This document shows, piece after piece, positions 24,724 through 32,776 of a DNA stretch of 64,000 bases. The position numbers and the translations under genes were made by a program. Source of the stretch: Acinetobacter calcoaceticus DSM 30006 = CIP 81.8 (GTDB taxonomy: Bacteria; Pseudomonadota; Gammaproteobacteria; Pseudomonadales; Moraxellaceae); the NCBI RefSeq assembly GCF_000368965.1, contig NZ_KB849780.1, forward strand, positions 1,240,145-1,304,144, written 5' to 3'. The notes below the pieces were generated by a model. The model was not told the origin of the DNA. It was given only the letters and a program-made list of their open reading frames with translations, and did no database searches. The first letter of the stretch is position 1. Each line of letters starts with the position of its first letter.

Positions 24724-25926
24724 ATGAACTTACAAAATCCTAAAAAATTCAAAATGATGATTGATCAGGCACATGATGTTGCGATCAATGTTTTACGCCC
24801 TATTTCTCGTAAATATGATAAAGCTGAGCATGCTTATCCAAAAGAGCTCGATATGTTAGCTTCACTCATTGATGGTATGAACGAAGGTGGCGAAGGCATT
24901 AATGCAGGCGCTGCCGTTGGTAAAAAACGTGGTGAAGTTGAAACAGGCAATAAAAATGGTAATAACATTTCAACTGCACTTGGCGTAATTGAAATGTGTT
25001 ATGGCGATGCAGGCATGATGTTAACAATGCCACGCCAAGGACTTGGAAACTCAGCAATTGCTGCTGTTGCCAATGACGAACAGCTTGAGCGCTTCAAAAA
25101 CACTTGGGCGGCAATGGCAATCACAGAACCAGGTTGTGGTTCTGACTCAGCAGCGATTCGTACCACAGCAACCAAAGATGGCGATGAATATGTCATCAAT
25201 GGCGAAAAAATCTTTGTAACTTGTGGTGAGCGTGCTGACTCTGTTGTCGTTTGGGCGACTTTAGATAAAAAACTGGGTCGTGCTGCGATCAAATCTTTTG
25301 TTGTACCTAAAGGTACACCTGGCATGAAAGTTGAACGCTTAGAATATAAATTGGGCATTAAAGTATCAGATACTGCCGTGATCAGTTTTATTGACTGTCG
25401 TGTTCCTGCTGCCAACCTTCTAGGTAATCCTGAAATTGATGTGGCTAAAGGTTTTGCAGGCGTGATGGAAACTTTTGACAACACTCGTCCATTGGTCGCA
25501 GCGATGGCGGTTGGTTGTGCGAAAGCCTCTTTAGAACGTATCAAAGAGATTTTTAAAGATCAACTTGATGCTGACTATAAAACACCGTACTTACAAGCTT
25601 CTAATCTTGCTGCTCAAATCTATCGAATGGAAGCTGAATGGGAAGCTGCACGTTTGCTAACGCTAAAAGCCTGCTGGATGGCAGATAACAGAAAGCCCAA
25701 CTCTAAAGAGGCTTCTATTGCGAAAGCCAAAGCTGGCCGTGTGGGTAACGAGATTACTTTAAAATGTGTCGAACTGGCTGCAAGCATGGGCTATAACGAA
25801 GATGAGTTACTTGAGAAATGGGCACGCGATTCGAAAATTCTCGATATCTTTGAAGGTACTCAACAAATCCAGCAATTGATCATTGCCCGCCGAGAACTGG
25901 GTAAATCTTCTAGCGAACTAAAATAA
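24724..25926 (+). CDS. Acyl-CoA dehydrogenase (second of pair)
   Basis: This 400-residue FAD enzyme should oxidise an acyl-CoA to the 2-enoyl-CoA. The conserved AITEPGCGSDSAAIRTTA loop, INGEKIFVTCGERAD, VPAANLLGN and the C-terminal ILDIFEGTQQIQQLIIARRELG are classic. The catalytic base is expected in the late helix region, but I did not pin it. An AGAGGA ribosome site precedes the ATG. Its partner upstream is a divergent family member, so the two may form a hetero-oligomer as in some actinobacterial pairs, which is inference. Confidence 0.92.
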   Translation: MNLQNPKKFKMMIDQAHDVAINVLRPISRKYDKAEHAYPKELDMLASLIDGMNEGGEGINAGAAVGKKRGEVETGNKNGNNISTALGVIEMCYGDAGMMLTMPRQGLGNSAIAAVANDEQLERFKNTWAAMAITEPGCGSDSAAIRTTATKDGDEYVINGEKIFVTCGERADSVVVWATLDKKLGRAAIKSFVVPKGTPGMKVERLEYKLGIKVSDTAVISFIDCRVPAANLLGNPEIDVAKGFAGVMETFDNTRPLVAAMAVGCAKASLERIKEIFKDQLDADYKTPYLQASNLAAQIYRMEAEWEAARLLTLKACWMADNRKPNSKEASIAKAKAGRVGNEITLKCVELAASMGYNEDELLEKWARDSKILDIFEGTQQIQQLIIARRELGKSSSELK

Positions 25927-25931
25927 TAATT

Positions 25932-25957
25932 AAGGGGAATTTTTCCCTTCTTTTATT
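25932..25957 (+). terminator. Intrinsic terminator after the acyl-CoA dehydrogenases
   Basis: A short G/C stem (AAGGG at 25932-25936 pairing with CCCTT) with an AT loop is followed by a T-rich tail, a few bases after the stop. Confidence 0.55.
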
Positions 25958-25975
25958 AGCTCTTTATGTCAAAAC

Positions 25976-26010
25976 TTAAAAAGCCCTCTAGCTATTAAAC
26001 TAGAGGGCTT
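25976..26010 (-). terminator. Intrinsic terminator of alkM
   Basis: A perfect 11-bp stem (25981-25991 with 26000-26010) with an 8-base loop is followed by a T run on the minus strand, just past the alkM stop. It also separates alkM from the convergent acyl-CoA dehydrogenase operon. Confidence 0.88.
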
Positions 26011-26036
26011 CGTATTTCAGGAATTAATATTTTTAT

Positions 26037-27260
26037 TTATTCAGTAGTTGTACTATCTAACGTTTTATCAACTACACCAAATTTCTTAAAGATTTTTGCA
26101 CGACGCTTTGATGAAATATTCGCTTTGTTTAAATCACCTTTATAGTGATCAAAAACTCGCTTATCCATGATTTTAAACCACAATGAAGGGATTAATGCCG
26201 GTAGTAGCATACTTGCGTAACCGCTTGGTAGATCTGGTGCCTCATCAAAATGACGTAATGCTTGGAATGGACGAGTCGGATAAGCATGATGGTCTGAATG
26301 ACGCTGCAACTGGTACAAGAATAAGTTTGTTACTACGTTATTGTTGTTCCAGCTATGCTCAGGCATTGTACGCTCATAATTACCATCAGCTTTTTTCTGA
26401 CGCAATAAACCATAGTGCTCAATATAGTTAATAATTTCGAAAAGAGTAATACCATAAAAAGCTTGTGTGGCTAAATATGGAATTGTACCTTTACCAAAGA
26501 TTCCACCCATAGAACCATGAAAAGCAGCAGTCATTCCCCAGCCTTGTAATAATTCATTATCTGAAGACCAGAATTCTTTACCTTTACGTTTTAAACGATT
26601 TTTTTCAATTTCTATTGCAGATTTAAAAGAACCAATAACAGTACGTGGCCAGAACTCATAGAAGGTTTCACCCATACGTGATGAAGCAGGATCTTCTGGC
26701 GTTGCTGCACGCTTATGATGACCGTAAGGATGCTCAATACGGAAATGATTATAACCTGTAGGCACTAGTGCAAGATGAGACAGAATATGGTCTATACGAT
26801 CATGCTTATGACTTAACTCATGGGCTGTATTAATCGCAATACCATTGATTGCACCCATTGAGATACCAAGTAAAATCTTATCAATAAAAGATGTCGTTTT
26901 ACGACTTGTTAAATAACATGCATAAACATTTGCAGCGTACTGTAGAGGAATAAAGCTCTTCACAAGACGAGAATAATATGGATCTTTTTCTAAAAGCTTA
27001 ATTTCTTCATCTGTCGGATTTCGAGCATCTTTCCCAATAATAGTATCAATTGCCGGAATCACGACATGTAATAAAAGTGGACCACCTAAAGCAAAGACTT
27101 TCTTTAAAGGGCGTGGACCAAACTGATAACCTGCTAAAATACCTAAACCGATAGCAGGTAAAGCAGGACTAATCATCCATAAAAAGCGTTTGCGATCTAT
27201 TTCACGCATAGACGCAGGCACTGGCATAAGTTCTTGCTGAACATTTACTGGTGCATTCAT
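26037..27260 (-). CDS. alkM: Alkane 1-monooxygenase AlkM/AlkB
   Basis: This integral-membrane diiron enzyme hydroxylates the terminal carbon of n-alkanes, using electrons from rubredoxin. The 407 residues carry all the histidine motifs: HELSHKHDRIDH (147-158), EHPYGHHKRAATPEDP (176-191), the NYIEHYGLLRQ motif and LQRHSDHHAYPTRP (about 330). Membrane helices precede and separate them. It is transcribed divergently from an AraC-type gene, the alkM/alkR arrangement known from Acinetobacter sp. ADP1. Rubredoxin genes are not in this window. An AAAGGAA ribosome site precedes the start. Confidence 0.95.
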   Translation of the reverse strand: MNAPVNVQQELMPVPASMREIDRKRFLWMISPALPAIGLGILAGYQFGPRPLKKVFALGGPLLLHVVIPAIDTIIGKDARNPTDEEIKLLEKDPYYSRLVKSFIPLQYAANVYACYLTSRKTTSFIDKILLGISMGAINGIAINTAHELSHKHDRIDHILSHLALVPTGYNHFRIEHPYGHHKRAATPEDPASSRMGETFYEFWPRTVIGSFKSAIEIEKNRLKRKGKEFWSSDNELLQGWGMTAAFHGSMGGIFGKGTIPYLATQAFYGITLFEIINYIEHYGLLRQKKADGNYERTMPEHSWNNNNVVTNLFLYQLQRHSDHHAYPTRPFQALRHFDEAPDLPSGYASMLLPALIPSLWFKIMDKRVFDHYKGDLNKANISSKRRAKIFKKFGVVDKTLDSTTTE

Positions 27261-27326
27261 AGCTATATTTCCTTTTTCTATATATCTATATAGTTAAAGA
27301 AATAGTGTTTAGTTAACAGTAGTAAC

Positions 27327-27393
27327 TGTCCAAAAAACCTATGTTAAAGTCTTTGGCATTTTCTTCCACTTTTTTGTCCTAAAAACACATGTT
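27327..27393. promoter_or_regulatory. Pair of 19-bp direct repeats, candidate AlkR operator
   Basis: TGTCCAAAAAACCTATGTT (27327-27345) and TGTCCTAAAAACACATGTT (27375-27393) share 16 of 19 bases, have the same orientation and start 48 bp apart. They lie in the alkM-alkR intergenic region. AraC/XylS activators typically bind direct repeats upstream of their target promoter, so these are strong candidates for AlkR sites driving alkM (minus strand) and perhaps autoregulating alkR. Confidence 0.6.
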
Positions 27394-27431
27394 GATCTAT
27401 TCTTATAGCTCACTATAATTTTATTAAAATA

Positions 27432-28394
27432 ATGATTGATCATTTAAATATGGATGCACTAAGTAAATTTTTTGATGATATTCACCTTAATAAGTCTGAA
27501 TACATCTATTTAAAAGCGCAAGGAGAATGGGCTTTTAAAACACAAGATCAATCTGCTCTACTTGCTTATATTGTTTTAACTGGTTCAGTATATATACAAC
27601 TTAATGCTTCAGAAAAAATAACTGCGACTGCTGGTGATATTATTTTAATTCCCTCTGGGAAAGCACATAGTGCGACTGACTCAAAATCAACAGCGAGTAA
27701 GTTGGTAGATTCTCTGGATATCACTTCGCTTTTTAACGGTCACAGACAAGACGCAATCGAGTTTGGTACTTCATCTCCGGATAATACATTATTGCTATGT
27801 TTACGCTGCCAAATCGATACTCATATGGCTGGACCACTCATTAATGCACTGCCGTCCATCATGCATATTCAGCATGAAAATCAAACCAATCCACCTGAAT
27901 GGCTACAAATTGGACTCTATTTTCTAGCCATTGAAACTCAAAAAATTCGACCAGGCCATGACAAAATTATTGATCATTTAGTCAGTATTTTGCTCATTGA
28001 ATGCATTCGTGATCATATTCAACAAATGACAGATCAACAAAACTGGTTAAGTGCCTTAACTCATCCTGAACTGAGCAATGCCCTATCTGCTATTCATAGT
28101 CGGCCTGAAGTCACATGGACAGTTGAATCTTTAGCTGAACAATGCTGTATGTCACGTTCTAAATTTGCAAATATATTTAACAGTATTATTGGTGAGCCAC
28201 CCCTCACATATTTGCAGCATTATCGTTTTCGCTTGGCAAGTCAGTATTTACGCACAAGCAACTTATCAATTCAGCAAATTTCAAATAAGGTCGGCTACTC
28301 ATCTGAAACAGCATTTAGTCAAGCATTCAAACGAATTTTTGATTTATCTCCTAAACAATATAGACAGCAATATATTGGACACAGCTTAGATTAA
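27432..28394 (+). CDS. alkR: AraC-family regulator AlkR
   Basis: This 320-residue transcription factor has an N-terminal cupin-like sensor domain (about 30-110, with AGDIILIPSGKAHSATD) and a C-terminal AraC/XylS DNA-binding domain. The double helix-turn-helix spans about 220-315, with WTVESLAEQCCMSRSKFANIF and LSIQQISNKVGYSSETAFSQAFKR followed by the LSPKQYRQQY signature. In ADP1, AlkR activates alkM in response to alkanes. Divergence from alkM and the shared repeats support the same role. The start is the first ATG (27432); a later ATG at 27450 is possible. Confidence 0.92.
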   Translation: MIDHLNMDALSKFFDDIHLNKSEYIYLKAQGEWAFKTQDQSALLAYIVLTGSVYIQLNASEKITATAGDIILIPSGKAHSATDSKSTASKLVDSLDITSLFNGHRQDAIEFGTSSPDNTLLLCLRCQIDTHMAGPLINALPSIMHIQHENQTNPPEWLQIGLYFLAIETQKIRPGHDKIIDHLVSILLIECIRDHIQQMTDQQNWLSALTHPELSNALSAIHSRPEVTWTVESLAEQCCMSRSKFANIFNSIIGEPPLTYLQHYRFRLASQYLRTSNLSIQQISNKVGYSSETAFSQAFKRIFDLSPKQYRQQYIGHSLD

Positions 28395-28402
28395 CTGCCA
28401 AT

Positions 28403-28430
28403 AAAAAAAGCGCCTCGGCGCTTTTTTTAT
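28403..28430. terminator. Bidirectional terminator between alkR and ppiD
   Basis: A GCGC stem with a CTCG tetraloop is flanked by a run of A on one side and T on the other. It functions in both directions for the convergent genes. Confidence 0.88.
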
Positions 28431-28442
28431 TGAATCAAATTA

Positions 28443-30308
28443 CTATTTAATTTTCGCATGTGATTTTAAATATTGACTGTAATCTTCTAATATTTGTTGA
28501 CCACGCGATTGACGATAAAGTTGCTGTAACTGCTGTAACTGATCAGCAGGAATAGCATTCACAGCAGATGAATTTACATTTGAAACGGCAACAACAACCA
28601 GCTCATTTGGTAAATTCGCTGTTGAAACAGACCACATACCTGGCTTAGGTGTAGCTGCACTAAATGCTGCGCGCTCAATTTCACGCTTTAATCCTTGTGA
28701 ACGACTAAATACGCCAGCTGATTCAAATACTACTTTATTTTTAGCAACAACTTGATCTGCTGGTTGAGTTTTAAATTCAGCCAACATTGTAGCAATTTTT
28801 GCTTGAACAGCTTTACGCGCTTTTTCATCGATAACTTTTGCTTTCGCTTCATTCATCGCTTGTGCTAAAGGTTTTACACCAGCAGCATGATAATCACGTA
28901 CTTTAATCCATACCGTATCACCATTCGCTAACTGAATATTAGATGATGCATTACGGTCACCATTTTTCACGTCATCATTAAACAATTTAATTTTAACGTT
29001 TGGATCACTTAAATATGGATTTTGTGTAGCTAAAGTTACGCCATTGAATGATTCAACTTTTGTACCTTTTACTTCTTGTACAACAGCTTCTAAAGAATCA
29101 TTACCAACAATAGTTTCATTTAAACTATTCACGGTATCTGAATAAACAGTCGCAACTTTATTCTTTTCAACCTCAGCAGTTAAACGCGCCTTCTCTGCTT
29201 CGAATGAAGGGATTTGATTAGCTTGAGTTTCTGCCTCAATAATATGATAACCATATTGAGTTTTTACTGGTTGAGAAATTTGTCCATTTTTTAAGCTTAC
29301 TACAGTTTTATCAAATGCATCGGAAAAAACACCCGGTGCATATGCTTCAACTAAACCGCCTTTTGCTTTCGAACTTGGATCTTCAGAGAACTGAGATGCA
29401 GCTTGTGCAAATGTAAGACCGCCTTGAATTTTCACATATACTTCTTTAGCAAGTTTTTGAGCTGCTGCATCATCACGAGCATCTGTAGTAATTAAAATAT
29501 GCTTCACCGTTCGTTTAGCATCTTTTTTCTGAGTTTCAACGAACTTGCTATATGCTTGCTGAAGTTCAGCTTCAGTTGCAGGAGCTGGTTTAGCCATCAG
29601 TGATGGAGACACAACAACATAATCCACGTCAACAGAAGCCTGTTGTTTAAATTCATTTTTGTGTTTGTTGTAATAATCTGTAGCTTCTTGATTAGATGCT
29701 GTTAAACCTGTTTTATAACCATCTAATTTAATACTAGCCAAATGTAATGTACGTTGTTCAGTTTGCAAATTTGCAATTTGCATTAAATCAACTTTACTTA
29801 CTAAAGAGTAATCTGAAAAAGTTGAAGTTAGCATTTTTAAAGCATGATCTTGACGAAGGCTAGATATTAAGCCCTGACTTGTCATACCAATAGAACGTAA
29901 ATAATTTTCATAGAGTTTTTGCGAAAATTGTCCATTCTCTTGCAAACTAGGCTGCTGAGCTAACATCTGCTCAATTTGAGTATCACTCAGTGAAATACCT
30001 AGTTTTTCAGCTTGTTGAATTAGTAAATTACGTGACACTAAAATATCGAGTGCTTTAGCCTGAATAACAGGCAAATTAAGTAAACTCTCATCACCTTTAA
30101 CAGCAGCTAAATATTGTTCTTTGTAAGACTGAGTTAAAGTTTCAAGGTCTTTTTTAGATATTTCTTGGCCATTTACTGTCTTTGCAACATCAGCCTTGTT
30201 TCCCCCATTAAAATATCCTTCAATACCTACAAGTGCTAAAGGGGTCAAAAACAAAATTAGAAGGACTTTGCCGAGCCAACCCTTAATGACTGTACGAAAC
30301 GATTCCAT
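28443..30308 (-). CDS. ppiD: PpiD-like peptidyl-prolyl isomerase / periplasmic chaperone
   Basis: This 621-residue protein is anchored by one N-terminal helix (residues about 13-29), with the rest in the periplasm. It has a SurA_N-type chaperone domain (about 35-185) and one parvulin domain (about 263-362). The latter contains VKHILITTDARDDAAAQKLA, GGLTFAQAASQFSEDPSSKAKGG and a GYHIIEAE end. PpiD works at the Sec translocon exit to help outer-membrane and periplasmic proteins fold. It sits next to hupB, the same order as in E. coli (hupB-ppiD), which supports the assignment. Confidence 0.93.
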   Translation of the reverse strand: MESFRTVIKGWLGKVLLILFLTPLALVGIEGYFNGGNKADVAKTVNGQEISKKDLETLTQSYKEQYLAAVKGDESLLNLPVIQAKALDILVSRNLLIQQAEKLGISLSDTQIEQMLAQQPSLQENGQFSQKLYENYLRSIGMTSQGLISSLRQDHALKMLTSTFSDYSLVSKVDLMQIANLQTEQRTLHLASIKLDGYKTGLTASNQEATDYYNKHKNEFKQQASVDVDYVVVSPSLMAKPAPATEAELQQAYSKFVETQKKDAKRTVKHILITTDARDDAAAQKLAKEVYVKIQGGLTFAQAASQFSEDPSSKAKGGLVEAYAPGVFSDAFDKTVVSLKNGQISQPVKTQYGYHIIEAETQANQIPSFEAEKARLTAEVEKNKVATVYSDTVNSLNETIVGNDSLEAVVQEVKGTKVESFNGVTLATQNPYLSDPNVKIKLFNDDVKNGDRNASSNIQLANGDTVWIKVRDYHAAGVKPLAQAMNEAKAKVIDEKARKAVQAKIATMLAEFKTQPADQVVAKNKVVFESAGVFSRSQGLKREIERAAFSAATPKPGMWSVSTANLPNELVVVAVSNVNSSAVNAIPADQLQQLQQLYRQSRGQQILEDYSQYLKSHAKIK

Positions 30309-30393
30309 AAGTATTCCAATATTTTATTTCGAGGCGAATTTTAACTGAAAAACCACAATCAATGAATGAGCAATATTGGTCAATTCAGATTTT

Positions 30394-30424
30394 TAATAAA
30401 AAACGCGCCTATATTGGCGCGTTT
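30394..30424 (-). terminator. Intrinsic terminator of hupB
   Basis: A perfect 9-bp GC-rich stem (30401-30409 with 30416-30424) with a 6-base loop is followed by a minus-strand T tract. It lies between hupB and ppiD and indicates mostly separate transcripts. Confidence 0.85.
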
Positions 30425-30439
30425 AATCATCTTAAAAGA

Positions 30440-30712
30440 TTAAGCTACTGAATCTTTAAGACCTTTACCAGCTTTGAAGCTAGGTACTTTTGTTGCTTTA
30501 ATTTGAAGCTCTTCACCAGTTTTAGGGTTACGACCAGTACGTGCAGCACGTTCTTTAACACTGAAAGTACCAAAACCAACTAAAGTTACTGTGTCACCTT
30601 TTTTAAGTGCTTCAGTAATTGACGCAATTGTCGCATCGAGTGCCTTGCCTGCATCAGTCTTAGATACTCCCCCTTTTTCAGCAATTGCATCGATTAATTC
30701 TGATTTATTCAT
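30440..30712 (-). CDS. hupB: HU family DNA-binding protein
   Basis: This 90-residue nucleoid protein bends and compacts DNA. It begins [21 protein letters not shown] and has [29 protein letters not shown], the HU beta-arm signature containing the intercalating Pro. The C-terminal helix AGKGLKDSV is intact. A purine-rich ribosome site (AAGAGGAT) precedes the ATG. Only one HU gene is visible in this window, so HU-alpha versus HU-beta naming follows the ppiD neighbourhood. Confidence 0.95.
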   Translation of the reverse strand: MNKSELIDAIAEKGGVSKTDAGKALDATIASITEALKKGDTVTLVGFGTFSVKERAARTGRNPKTGEELQIKATKVPSFKAGKGLKDSVA

Positions 30713-30880
30713 GAATAAAACATCCTCTTAATATCGTTTGTTTAAGGTCCAAGGCTATAGTTTAAAAGGCCATGACGCCTTTATAGCAATGCTTTGGGGG
30801 AAAACGCAATACTAGAGCAGGGCTTTTAGCGAAAATAAATGCTAAAAAACTGTTATATATTTGCTAAATCCCAACATTTT

Positions 30881-31336
30881 TTACTTTTTATTCAATTTTT
30901 CTTTCAACTGCTGGTTTTCTTCTATTAAAGCATCCACCTTAATATGAAGCTGTACCAAGAGCTGTTCAATGTGCTGTAAATCCTTCGGAGTCACCAATCC
31001 AATCCGGTTTAAAGAATGGTTAACACTGGTATCAAGAATTTTTTCTACTTTATCTTTTGTTTCAGATACAGATTCTTTTGCTTTTTCTGTGACCTTACCG
31101 ACAGTAGTATCTGCTAATTCTCCTGTTTTAGATTCCAGTTCTTCACCTACCTTGACCAAAGAGTCAAATAGCTTATTACCTTCTTCTTCTGCGCGTGAAA
31201 AAGCCCCTAGCCCTGCTAACCAAATTTGCTTGGTATACTTTCTAAAATCCAAAGCCGACTTTCTTGAACCTCTTGATTTTAATTTGTTTTTTTCTTCTGA
31301 ATCTTCTATCGAGGTATCTATATTTGCATTATCCAT
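30881..31336 (-). CDS. Phasin family protein (polyhydroxyalkanoate granule associated)
   Basis: This 151-residue, mainly helical and charged protein has the KYTKQIWLAGLGAFSRAEEEGNKLFDSLVKVGEE segment (about 33-66) that defines poly(hydroxyalkanoate) granule-associated phasins. A coiled-coil-like acidic/basic repeat (about 75-105) follows, then a C-terminal leucine-zipper-like helix (HIEQLLVQLHIKVDALIEENQQL). Phasins coat storage granules and limit their coalescence. No PHA synthase gene is in view, so a granule role is family knowledge rather than context. Confidence 0.88.
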   Translation of the reverse strand: MDNANIDTSIEDSEEKNKLKSRGSRKSALDFRKYTKQIWLAGLGAFSRAEEEGNKLFDSLVKVGEELESKTGELADTTVGKVTEKAKESVSETKDKVEKILDTSVNHSLNRIGLVTPKDLQHIEQLLVQLHIKVDALIEENQQLKEKLNKK

Positions 31337-31544
31337 TGATCTAAGCTCCTAATCAGATGAGAGAGATGATGACTGATTTGACCACAAAATATTTCTATAA
31401 TATCAAAGTAAAGACTTGATCCATTTACAAAACTGTTCTACAAAGCAATTAAGTCGTGTAAATATATTTAACAGGACATTTATTAAAGTTTGGGATAGGA
31501 TGTCCCATTCTTCGGTTAACTGCTATTTGTAAGGATAAACTTTT

Positions 31545-32192
31545 ATGAGTGAAACGCAACAAAGACAAAAACATCCCCGTCTGTTGCTGAATATTGTTCT
31601 AATTATTTTAGAAACTTTCTTTTCATTTATTCTCACCCACGATGGTGTTCTTCGCTTGCAAGCGAAAAAGTTTATTTCAAACAAAACAACTATTCGCATC
31701 AATAGCTACCTTCCTTTTTTTGACTTTTATGTTCAATTTACAGAAAAGGGTTTGTTGTTCGATATCCATTCTTTTGACCGACGTATTGATCTTGAAATCA
31801 ATAGTACGCTTATCGACTTGATTAAGATTTTCGCTTTTTCAAACCAGCGTAGTCTTAAGAACATGCGTATTGATGGTGATGAAGAAACGAAAAAAGAGTT
31901 ATTAGATTTAATTTCTCATCTTACTCTGCCTAAACTTTTAGCTGACTGGAAGCAATGGTTTAATACACCAGATGATGAAGCTGAAACTCTTGCTTCACGT
32001 AAACGAATTGCCCCATTGCTTGAAAAAATTGATCAACAACGTTCAGAAATTAATTCACTTCATGTAGAAATTAAACAATATCAAAATCGAATTACTCGCT
32101 TACAACAACGTCAACGCAACATTAACTTAGGCTTTGGTATAATTAGCCTGATATTTATTGTTTTTTTCATATATAATTTGTGGATAGCTTAA
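31545..32192 (+). CDS. Membrane-anchored SCP2/UbiJ-like protein with coiled coil
   Basis: This 215-residue protein is of uncertain family. Residues 10-30 are hydrophobic. Residues about 35-135 have the SCP2-like alternation seen in UbiJ, including LRLQAKKFISNKTTIRINSYLP, an ...LLFDIHSFD strand and MRIDGDEETKKELLDLIS, where IDGDxE matches the UbiJ IEGDxE motif. Residues 160-190 form a coiled coil (heptads through LLEKIDQQRSEINSLHVEIKQ), and 193-213 form a C-terminal membrane helix. UbiJ organises the soluble ubiquinone-synthesis complex. A paralogue tethered to the membrane is inferred here. It sits just upstream of iscR but has separate control. Confidence 0.6.
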   Translation: MSETQQRQKHPRLLLNIVLIILETFFSFILTHDGVLRLQAKKFISNKTTIRINSYLPFFDFYVQFTEKGLLFDIHSFDRRIDLEINSTLIDLIKIFAFSNQRSLKNMRIDGDEETKKELLDLISHLTLPKLLADWKQWFNTPDDEAETLASRKRIAPLLEKIDQQRSEINSLHVEIKQYQNRITRLQQRQRNINLGFGIISLIFIVFFIYNLWIA

Positions 32193-32235
32193 ATTATTTT
32201 TCCATCCTGTTCCTGCACTTGAATTAAAAATAAAA

Positions 32236-32268
32236 AAACTTGACTATTTTAGTCGGGATTCATAAAAT
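32236..32268 (+). promoter_or_regulatory. isc operon promoter with type-1 IscR box
   Basis: TTGACT (32240-32245), a 17-base spacer and TAAAAT (32263-32268) form a strong sigma-70 promoter. The sequence from -35 into the spacer (TTGACTATTTTAGTCGGG, 32240-32257) closely resembles the E. coli type-1 IscR site at PiscR, where the holo-[2Fe-2S] regulator represses its own operon. The same negative feedback is expected here. Confidence 0.8.
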
Positions 32269-32301
32269 CCTATTATCTAGTCTTAACATGTGTATCGAAT
32301 C

Positions 32302-32775
32302 ATGCGCCTTACAACTCGCGGTCGCTACGCAGTGACTGCTCTACTTGATTTAGCTTTGCAGCCAACTGAACAAACGATCACGCTCGCCGAAATTGCCGCT
32401 CGTCAATCTATTTCAGTTGCTTACTTAGAGCAGTTATTCGCTAAACTTAAGCGTCATGGGTTAGTTTCTAGTGTCCGTGGTGCAAATGGTGGTTATCATT
32501 TGGCTCGAAACGCTGATGAAATTACTGTGTTAGAAATTATTGAAGCCGTAAATGAAACCGTTGATGCAACACGTTGCGACCACAAAGCTAACTGCCAAAA
32601 TGGTGCAATGTGTCTTACTCACGATTTATGGCAAGAACTCTCTCATCATATTGCCGACTATTTAGCAAAAATCTCTCTTGCCGACCTCATTAGCCGAGAC
32701 AACGTTCAAACTGTTGCATTACGCCAAAATGTGACTGGCACAGATTCAGCTCTTTTATCGGGTACAGGTATTTGA
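32302..32775 (+). CDS. iscR: Fe-S cluster regulator IscR
   Basis: IscR is an Rrf2-family winged-helix repressor/activator that senses Fe-S supply. From the ATG at 32302 it has 157 residues, starting [19 protein letters not shown] as in E. coli. The cluster ligands Cys92, Cys98, Cys104 and His107 fall at exactly the E. coli positions. A four-codon upstream extension to 32290 is unlikely. It leads the isc operon, one base before iscS, behind a promoter that contains its own type-1 site. Confidence 0.97.
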   Translation: MRLTTRGRYAVTALLDLALQPTEQTITLAEIAARQSISVAYLEQLFAKLKRHGLVSSVRGANGGYHLARNADEITVLEIIEAVNETVDATRCDHKANCQNGAMCLTHDLWQELSHHIADYLAKISLADLISRDNVQTVALRQNVTGTDSALLSGTGI

Positions 32776-32776
32776 T

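Noticed and set aside
24999..25544. 181-codon minus-strand frame inside the second acyl-CoA dehydrogenase gene
   Set aside because: It is a long shadow caused by biased third positions of a clear enzyme gene. Its Ser/Ala/Thr-rich content has no domain pattern.
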